The notes under the pieces are model-generated. The model made no database searches and had not been told where the DNA came from. It was given only the letters and a program-made list of their open reading frames with translations. Position numbers and translations under genes: made by a program. This document shows, piece by piece, positions 57,904-64,000 of a DNA stretch of 64,000 bases (position 1 is the stretch's first letter; the number at the start of each line of letters is the position of its first letter). Location of the stretch: positions 248,001 through 312,000 of the forward strand of contig CAWJQP010000045.1 of assembly GCA_963844855.1 (NCBI GenBank). The letters run 5' to 3'. The stretch comes from DASQDN01 sp963844855. Its GTDB lineage: Bacteria; Acidobacteriota; Terriglobia; Bryobacterales; Bryobacteraceae.

Positions 57904-59076
57904 GTGATTCATCCGTTTAAGAGGCTCCTGCGCGCGCTTTGCGCGGCGACCTTCTCGATTCCCCTGTTTGCTCAGGGGTTTTCGTTTGGGCTAATCGGCG
58001 GAGTGGAACTGAACAGCGACTTTCCTTACTGGTCGGGCCGTACCTTCCCGGGCTTTGTGTTCGACGGCGTTCCGACGACTGTTCGGTCAGCTTACGAACG
58101 CAGCCGGTTCGCGCCGAAGCTCGGCCTGAAGATTGAATACGAGTTCACGACTCGCTGGTCAGTTGAGACTGGACTCTTGATCCACCGGCCGACGTTCACC
58201 TCCACCTTCACATATGATCCACCTATAAGGCAGTTCAACTCGCCGGAAAGTCCGCGAATCTCTCGCGACCTTTCGCGCTACGACGAAGCCATCTGGGAAG
58301 TCCCCTTGCTCGCCAAACGGACTTTTACGCTCGGGCGCGGAACTCTGATTGTCGAAGGCGGACCGTCTTTTCGCCCATTTGGCGGCATTGATGGACCTGG
58401 TCGGTTCGGCATGACAGGAGGCGTTGGGACGATGTGGCGCGTTAGCCGTGTGCGTCTGCTGCCGTCCATCCGTTACACGCGCTGGAGTGACGTGCGGCAG
58501 CCGTACACTCCGGCTCCGTTTCGACGCGATGAGATTACTGTCGTGCTGGCGGCCGATGCCAGAGGAGCGATCCTGCGGAGGGCGTCCGGACGTCAACCGC
58601 TTTCGGTCGGCTTCATCGGAGGTACCACTTTGACTAAGGCGTTTCCAGAAAAGGAGGGGTGGGAAGGGCTGACTTCCCGTCTGGCTGGTATAGCTCTTGA
58701 CTACCGGTTTACCGATCGTTGGAGTGCCGAGGCCAACGTGCTGTACCATCCGCTTGTCTTGAGCGAGCGAGCCCGCGCGAGCGTCGTCACATGGGAAGTT
58801 CCACTTATGGCTAAATTCCGGTTCGGCTCCTATTCATTACGGCCCTTGGTGACTGCGGGACCGACATTCCGGCCCTCCGGTAATCGCAACAGCACCAATC
58901 CATCGAGCTTCGGGGTGACTGCTGGCGTGGGCTTTGAGATCCCGGCAAAACGGCTAACGTTTGAACCGATCTTGCGCTATGTGCGCTGGCGGGCCGACCC
59001 GCCTACTGAGAGAGCGCCAGCGGCCACGCGCAGTGACCAGTTGCAGGGGATGCTCTCCATTCGTTTTGGTTTGTAA
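57904..59076 (+). CDS. Outer-membrane beta-barrel protein with internal duplication
   Basis: 390-aa protein with a signal peptide (ALCAATFSIPLFAQG) and two homologous halves. First half: FSFGLIGGVELNSDFP, RWSVETGLLIHRPTF, WEVPLLAKRTF, VEGGPSFRPFGG, GMTGGVGTMW, RLLPSIRYTRWSD. Second half: LSVGFIGGTTLTKAFP, RWSAEANVLYHPLVL, WEVPLMAKFRF, TAGPTFRPSGN, GVTAGVGFEI, FEPILRYVRWRAD. Each half looks like an eight-strand barrel of the PorT/OmpW-like outer-membrane type, so the whole may be a 16-strand barrel or two linked barrels. The start is a GTG without a strong ribosome site. Confidence 0.8.
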   Translation: MIHPFKRLLRALCAATFSIPLFAQGFSFGLIGGVELNSDFPYWSGRTFPGFVFDGVPTTVRSAYERSRFAPKLGLKIEYEFTTRWSVETGLLIHRPTFTSTFTYDPPIRQFNSPESPRISRDLSRYDEAIWEVPLLAKRTFTLGRGTLIVEGGPSFRPFGGIDGPGRFGMTGGVGTMWRVSRVRLLPSIRYTRWSDVRQPYTPAPFRRDEITVVLAADARGAILRRASGRQPLSVGFIGGTTLTKAFPEKEGWEGLTSRLAGIALDYRFTDRWSAEANVLYHPLVLSERARASVVTWEVPLMAKFRFGSYSLRPLVTAGPTFRPSGNRNSTNPSSFGVTAGVGFEIPAKRLTFEPILRYVRWRADPPTERAPAATRSDQLQGMLSIRFGL

Positions 59077-59085
59077 GTGTGGCGC

Positions 59086-59459
59086 CTACAGAATCTGGAC
59101 ATGCTGGCGAAGCCAGCGCTCGACGTTGACCTTGTCGACTTGACCGGGCTCATATAGACCGATCAGCCAGTGGTAGGCCTCCGAATCCTGAAATACTAAA
59201 CGGTAACCGTTCAACATCAGGAACACAGCAGCCGCGGTGATCGCGGTTCGCTTGTTGCCATCCACGAATGGATGGTTCTGAGATAGGCTTTCAAACAGCG
59301 CGGCGCCTCTTCGATCACATCCGAATAGTAGCCGTTCTGAGGTCTTCCGACGGCCGAATGCAGGCTGCCGGGGTCTCGGACGGCATGAGTGCCGCCAAAC
59401 TGGCGAACCATCTCGGCGTTGATCTCAATGATCTCGTCGAAACTGAGATAGCGGTTCAC
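59086..59459 (-). CDS. doc: Doc (death-on-curing) family toxin, frameshifted
   Basis: Fic-fold kinase toxin of the Phd/Doc type. From GTG 59459: NRYLSFDEIIEINAEMVRQFGGTHAVRDPGSLHSAVGRPQNGYYSDVIEEA. The frame then breaks near 59304; in the next phase the sequence continues ALFESLSQNHPFVDGNKRTAITAAAVFLMLNGY, with the full Doc motif HPFVDGNKR, to RWLRQHVQIL and a stop at 59088-59086. This correction has the opposite sign (one base missing) to the other frameshifts here. Corrected length is about 125 aa. The start overlaps the upstream antitoxin stop (GTGA). Confidence 0.85.
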
Positions 59460-59629
59460 TTGGCGAGGAGACGGAGCAACTCCGGGTGTTCGCGCGTGAA
59501 CTGGTGTAGTGCGCTACGGAACGTGATTGGTGATTGGGAGTTCTTCAAGTGAGCGATGAACTCAAATACTGCATTCTGTTGGTCGGACGATAGCGAAGAA
59601 ATCAGCTGAGCGAGTTGGTGCGGGGGCAT
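59456..59629 (-). CDS. Putative antitoxin of the Doc module
   Basis: 57-aa protein (from ATG 59629, with GGAAG upstream): MPPHQLAQLISSLSSDQQNAVFEFIAHLKNS then FRSALHQFTREHPELLRLLAK. Helical, and resembles the short DUF2281-like antitoxins more than Phd. Placed directly upstream of doc with a 4-bp overlap, the usual antitoxin position. No DNA-binding motif recognised with certainty. Confidence 0.65.
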   Translation of the reverse strand: MPPHQLAQLISSLSSDQQNAVFEFIAHLKNSQSPITFRSALHQFTREHPELLRLLAK

Positions 59630-59775
59630 GACGATCAACTTCCACCACGATTATTTCACGTCGAATGCCCGGCGCCATTCTGATCTGGCGTAAAGAGATT
59701 CATAAGGTGCGAGGGAACGCTTGCAGCCTGCCTCTCCATGGTGGCGCTGGTCTCCGAACGAACACATTACCGTTC

Positions 59776-60387
59776 ATGAGAAACTTGCGAGTGATGACAA
59801 TATTCGCGCCTGTAATAGCGATTTTGTTTTTTGCGCCTTGCCTTTTCGCCCAGACGCAGCAGGCTGACGGCATTGCCGCCGCATGGGATGTGAAAAGCAA
59901 GATGGTGGCGATGGCAGCCGATGTGGGGCGTATTGAGGACCTTCTGCGGCGGGTGAGGCCAAACGAGTGGATCGAAAAGGGAGCGCCTGACGCGTACCTA
60001 CGGCAGCTTGAATCGTCGCAGACAAGCATGCACTTGCTTATCGAGGCGACGGAGAAACTCGCCAAGGATCCGGAAAAGCTGTCGGTGGCTCTCGACGCTC
60101 TGTTCCGGATGGATAACATGGACCTGTTCCTTCAGTCGCTGCAAGCAGGTGTGCGGCGGTATCAGGGTCCCTCTTTGGCGGATGACATCGTCCGATTTAT
60201 AGGCGACAATGCACGGCATCGGGACATGCTGCGACAACACAGTATCGAACTTGCGGCCACTCGGGAAGTCGAGTTGAAAACTATTAATACCGAAGCGCAG
60301 CGCTGCCGTACCGAATTAGCGCGAAAGAACGAACCCGAAACGCAGCCACCACCGCCGCCCCCGGTGCGAAGGAGAAAAGCTAAGTGA
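59776..60387 (+). CDS. Hypothetical exported helical protein
   Basis: 203-aa protein from ATG 59776: signal peptide (IFAPVIAILFFAPCLFAQT), then an all-helical body (RIEDLLRRVRPNEWIEKGAPDAYLRQLESSQTSMHLLIEATEKLAKDPEKLSVALDALF) and a coiled-coil-like end (ELKTINTEAQRCRTEL) followed by PPPPPPVRRRKAK. No recognised domain. Overlaps the next small Cys-rich gene by 4 bp (GTGA). Confidence 0.7.
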   Translation: MRNLRVMTIFAPVIAILFFAPCLFAQTQQADGIAAAWDVKSKMVAMAADVGRIEDLLRRVRPNEWIEKGAPDAYLRQLESSQTSMHLLIEATEKLAKDPEKLSVALDALFRMDNMDLFLQSLQAGVRRYQGPSLADDIVRFIGDNARHRDMLRQHSIELAATREVELKTINTEAQRCRTELARKNEPETQPPPPPPVRRRKAK

Positions 60388-60542
60388 CCGAAGCCCAGGT
60401 GTTCGTCTGTAGCATATGCGGACAGGAATCACGAGACATTTGTGTCGCGTGTACGAAAGATTGCTGCGAGAACCATCGATGTCTGAAATGTTCCTGTTGC
60501 AGCGATTGCTGTTTGTGCGAGATGACGCGCTCCGTGAACTGA
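60384..60542 (+). CDS. 52-aa Cys-rich (zinc-ribbon-like) small protein
   Basis: Short gene from GTG 60384, with AAGGAG nine bases upstream and coupled to the preceding gene. Thirteen cysteines and one His: CSIC (9-12), CVAC (20-23), CC (27-28), H31, CLKC (33-36), CC (38-39), CC-L-C (42-45). The spacing suggests two or three zinc (or Fe-S) sites. No signal peptide, so it should stay in the cytoplasm. Function unknown. Confidence 0.72.
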   Translation: MTEAQVFVCSICGQESRDICVACTKDCCENHRCLKCSCCSDCCLCEMTRSVN

Positions 60543-60587
60543 ATTGGCGTCAATGACGTCATAAGTATTTCTAATCCTCAGACCCTC

Positions 60588-60616
60588 TTGCATTTACGCT
60601 GCTTGTAGGTTACATT
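60588..60616 (+). promoter_or_regulatory. Probable promoter of the ilv operon
   Basis: TTGCAT (60588-60593), a 17-bp spacer and TACATT (60611-60616). The -10 is four of six, the -35 weaker. It would start transcription at or just before the leader-peptide GTG (60623). A perfect palindrome ATGACGTCAT lies upstream (60553-60562) and could be an operator. Confidence 0.4.
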
Positions 60617-60622
60617 CAAGAC

Positions 60623-60742
60623 GTGGCAGGCATTCAGAACAGCTTTGGCGGTCGCCGGACACTCGTCCAGGCTGAGACCCCTGTTCTGTCTGTAGTACTC
60701 GTAGGGATTATTGTCGGGGTCATCGTAACGGGCCCCGCCTGA
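60623..60742 (+). CDS. ilvL: ilv operon leader peptide rich in Val/Ile/Leu
   Basis: 39-codon frame from GTG 60623: VAGIQNSFGGRRTLVQAETP followed by VLSVVLVGIIVGVIV, in which 12 of 15 codons are Val, Leu or Ile, then TGPA and a stop at 60740-60742. Placed immediately upstream of an antiterminator/terminator pair and of ilvB. This is the layout of attenuator leader peptides: ribosome stalling on branched-chain codons reports charged tRNA levels. No Shine-Dalgarno is visible; with the predicted promoter the message may be leaderless. Confidence 0.82.
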   Translation: MAGIQNSFGGRRTLVQAETPVLSVVLVGIIVGVIVTGPA

Positions 60743-60808
60743 GTGAGCCGCTAAACAAGAAATAGCAGGCCACCGAGGCGGGGGAAAACCCGAAACGGTG
60801 GCCTTTTT
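60733..60808 (+). terminator. ilvB attenuator (antiterminator plus Rho-independent terminator)
   Basis: Terminator: 9-bp perfect stem AGGCCACCG (60767-60775) with CGGTGGCCT (60796-60804), followed by a run of Ts to 60808. Competing pairing: CCCCGCCT (60733-60740), which overlaps the leader stop codon, with AGGCGGGG (60776-60783) inside the terminator loop. A ribosome stalled at the Val/Ile codons leaves 60733-60740 free to pair; one that reaches the stop covers it and lets the terminator form. Confidence 0.85.
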
Positions 60809-60850
60809 CGTTTATTAAGTCCGTTTAAAGTCTAAGGAGTCGCCTCCAAA

Positions 60851-62585
60851 ATGTCGAATCTAATGACTGGCGCCAAAATGTTGCTCGAATGCCTCGCGCG
60901 CGAAGGCGTCGAGGTGATGTTTGGCTATCCGGGCGGGGTTACTCTCCCCTTTTATGACGCGCTGTACGACAACCCGCTCCGGCACGTATTGGTGCGCCAT
61001 GAAGAGAACGCTGCGTTCGCCGCCTCGGGCTATGCGAAAGCGACCGGCAAGATCGGCGTATGCTGCGCGACTTCCGGTCCCGGCGCGACGAACCTGGTAA
61101 CCGGCCTCGTTGACGCCATGATGGACTCGGCCCCGATCGTTGCGCTGACGGGTCAGGTGACATCGAGCCTGATTGGCAGCGACGCCTTCCAGGAAGCCGA
61201 CACATTCGGGATCACCCGCTCGGCCACGAAGCACAACTACATGGTGCGGAATCTTGCCGAGCTGCCGCAGATCATCCACGAGGCGTTTTATCTGGCAGGT
61301 TCCGGCCGTCCCGGCCCGGTGCTGGTCGACATCCCGAAGGATGTCTTCATGGCGCGCGGCCAGTATGAGCCTGTGACCGAGATCCATTTGCCGGGCTACA
61401 AGGTTTTCACCGAAGGCCATAGCGGTCAGATCCGGCGCGCGGCGCAGATGTTTTGGGAAGCCGAGCGCCCGCTGGTTTATGCCGGTGGCGGCATCCTGTT
61501 AGGTAAGGCGCACAAGGAACTGCGCGAGTTCGTCGAAATCACCGACTCTCCCGCGGTTTGCACGTTGATGGGCTTGGGCGGCTTACCGGGTTCGCATCCG
61601 AACTTCATCAGCATGCCGGGCATGCATGGCAGCTACGCGGCGAACATGGCGATGTACAACAACGATCTGCTCATCGCTCTCGGCGTTCGTTTCGACGATC
61701 GCGTGACCGGCCGGCTCGCGGCTTTCGCGCCGCACGCTCGCGTAATTCACGTCGATATCGATCCCGCCGAGATCGGCAAGAATCGCCACGCGGATATCCC
61801 GATCGTCGGCGATTTGAAGCGCGTTCTGCAGAAGCTGAATCGCGTCGTGGCCGAACTGAAGCCGGAAGCCGAAGCCAAGAAGTCGGACGCTCGCAAGAAC
61901 TGGTGGCGGCAGATTCGCGATTGGAAGGAAGAGCATCCCTTTGATTCGCCGCGCTCGGAATCGGAGATCAAGCCGCAGCATTTGATGGCCGAGATCGACC
62001 GCATCTCCGACGGCAAGGCGATCGTCACCAGCGACGTCGGTCAGCATCAGATGTGGGCCGCGCAGTACATCCGCTTCGACGAGCCCGGGCAGTGGATCAA
62101 CTCCGGCGGGCTGGGTTCGATGGGCTACGGACTTGCCTTCGGCGATTGGCGCGCAGTTCGGCCGTCCCGATAAGCTCGTGTTCGCGATCGCGGGTGACGG
62201 CGGTTTCCAGATGTCGCTGCCGGAGCTTGGCGACGGTCGTCAGCCAGGGCTTGCCGATCAAGATCATCGTCATGAACAACGGCTACCTCGGCATGGTCCG
62301 CCAGTGGCAGGAGTTGTTCTATAACAACCGCCTGAGTTCGGTGACGCTCGACACATTCCCGCAAGTTGAGCTGCTTGCGGCGGCGTACGGCTTCAAGGGC
62401 CGCACGGTCGAGAACCCGAGCGAGCTTGCGCGAGGCGCTGGAAACAGCGGTTGCCGAGCCGGGTCCGTACCTGCTGAATATCAAGGTCACGCCCGTTTGA
62501 AAACGTGTACCCGATGGTGCCGGCTGGCGGCGCGATCAATGAGATGGTTCTCGGCCCGCCACAACCCGTGGCCGTTGGAGATTAA
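60851..62585 (+). CDS. ilvB: Acetolactate synthase large subunit, four frameshifts
   Basis: Thiamine-diphosphate enzyme, first common step of branched-chain amino-acid synthesis. GAREGVEVMFGYPGGVTLPFYDALYD-type start (Glu of the ThDP site), SGPGATNLVTGLVDAMMDS, IPKDVF, and the central FAD/ThDP domains are in frame to about residue 435 (GSMGYGL). Four +1 breaks follow (62132 CTTG, 62226 CTTG, 62425 CTTG, 62492 CCCG); corrected it reads PSAIGAQFGRPDKLVFAIAGDGGFQMSLPEL, ATVVSQGLPIKIIVMNNGYLGMVRQWQELF (ThDP GDGG...NN motif), REALETAVAEPGPYLLNIKV, and ends FENVYPMVPAGGAINEMV, stop 62583-62585. Corrected about 576 aa. AAGGAG is 10 bases upstream. Confidence 0.92.
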
Positions 62586-62590
62586 CGAAC

Positions 62591-63120
62591 ATGCTGCAGA
62601 TTATTATCGATCCTGATGGAGAACAAGCCCGGCGCGCTGATGCGCGTGACCGGCTTGTTTGCCCAGCGTAATTACAACATTGAAAGTCTCACGGTCGCGC
62701 GCACGCTCGATCCGACGCTTTCCCGCATGACGATCGTCGCCGATGTGGATCCCAAGATCCGGGCGCAGGTCATCAAGCAGATCAACAAACTCGTCAACGT
62801 CCTGCAGGCAACCGACCTGACGGACGAGCCATCCGTAGCGCGCGAGATGGTGCTGTTGCGCATCCGCTCGGGCATGGAGAATCGGACCGCCATCCTGAAG
62901 GAAGCCGAGATCTTCGGTGCGCGCGTGGTCGATTCGAGCGTCGAAGGATTTGCTCTCGAAGCCACCGGCGATCCCGAAAAGCTCGACGAGTTTATCAATG
63001 TGATGAGCAGCTACGGCGAGATCCAGGTGACCCGTTCGGGCCTGATCGCCGTGTCGCTCGAAATGAAGAAATTGCGGCTTGCGCCGCCGGTTCCACCGGC
63101 CGCGAGCCCGGAAGCCTTGA
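62591..63120 (+). CDS. ilvN: Acetolactate synthase small (regulatory) subunit, frameshifted
   Basis: ACT-domain regulatory subunit giving valine feedback. Starts ATG 62591, 5 bp after ilvB; one +1 break at 62606-62609 (ATCG) joins MLQII to ILMENKPGALMRVTGLFAQRNYNIESLTVARTLDPTLSRMTI (ACT domain) and on to LRIRSGMENRTAILKEAEIFGARVVDSSVEGFALEATGDPEKLDEFINVMSSYGEIQVTRSGLIAVSLE. Without another correction the frame would run through the ilvC start, so a second shift is expected in the tail; a +1 there would stop it at 63118-63120 (about 175 aa, a normal length), and a -1 or double shift at 63160. The end is therefore approximate. Confidence 0.85.
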
Positions 63121-63177
63121 GGACGTCCGGCCAGAGCGCCACGGTGTCCCAGTCCAGTAAGGAGTCTATTACTAAAC

Positions 63178-64000
<823 letters not shown>

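Overview
The window looks like an Acidobacteriota chromosome of the Bryobacterales/Solibacter type. The signs are a TIGR03437-like C-terminal domain on a beta-propeller protein, a PEP-CTERM protein, BshA (bacillithiol branch), a class II DAHP synthase, an antiquitin-type aldehyde dehydrogenase, moderately high G+C, and many small secreted or low-complexity proteins. Most of it is ordinary chromosome.

Layout. 0.2-6.6 kb: a hypothetical protein, a Tat-exported PhoD-like phosphatase, class II DAHP synthase, and a coupled amidohydrolase/aldehyde dehydrogenase pair. 6.7-18.3 kb: one type VI secretion operon (tssB-tssC-hcp-tagJ-tssA-tssE-tssF-tssG-clpV) with a near-consensus promoter in front and a strong terminator behind. 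It holds the sheath, tube, baseplate and recycling parts but none of the membrane complex, tssK, VgrG or PAAR. 18.3-25.6 kb: accessory genes (PEP-CTERM protein, SDR, histone-H1-like protein, rhomboid, class II aldolase, DUF433/DUF5615 toxin-antitoxin pair, tRNA-Ser, Fic protein, two Cys-rich secreted proteins, cupin). 25.6-35.2 kb: housekeeping block metK, tig, clpX, lon, engB, rho, with a Uma2 gene where clpP is usually found. 35.3-43.7 kb: an efflux cluster of three membrane-fusion proteins, a MacB/FtsX-type permease and a TolC protein, with no ATPase gene. 43.7-49.7 kb: mutL, guaA, a Ctp protease and a MerR regulator. 50-56.7 kb: a six-gene minus-strand operon (beta-propeller, exported methyltransferase, sensor kinase, glycosidase-like lipoprotein, bshA, alpha/beta hydrolase). 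56.8-60.5 kb: a FecR protein, an internally duplicated outer-membrane barrel, a Doc toxin module and two small genes. 60.6-64 kb: ilvB-ilvN-ilvC behind an attenuator with a Val/Ile/Leu-rich leader peptide.

The sequence carries about 21 single-base frameshifts in otherwise conserved genes (hcp, tssF, uma2, two adaptors, the permease, mutL, guaA, ctp, ilvB, ilvN, ilvC). Nearly all have the same sign (+1). I treat them as probable insertion errors in the assembly and give reconstructed gene limits, and I report the pattern as a finding because a biological +1 frameshift cannot be excluded from sequence alone.

The signals I rate highest are the ilv attenuator (leader peptide, antiterminator and terminator all visible), the ATPase-less three-adaptor efflux cluster with coding minisatellites, the shared form of the +1 frameshifts, the small Cys-rich genes that are easily missed, and a tandem CACA-N2-TGTG operator-like repeat before the duplicated barrel gene.
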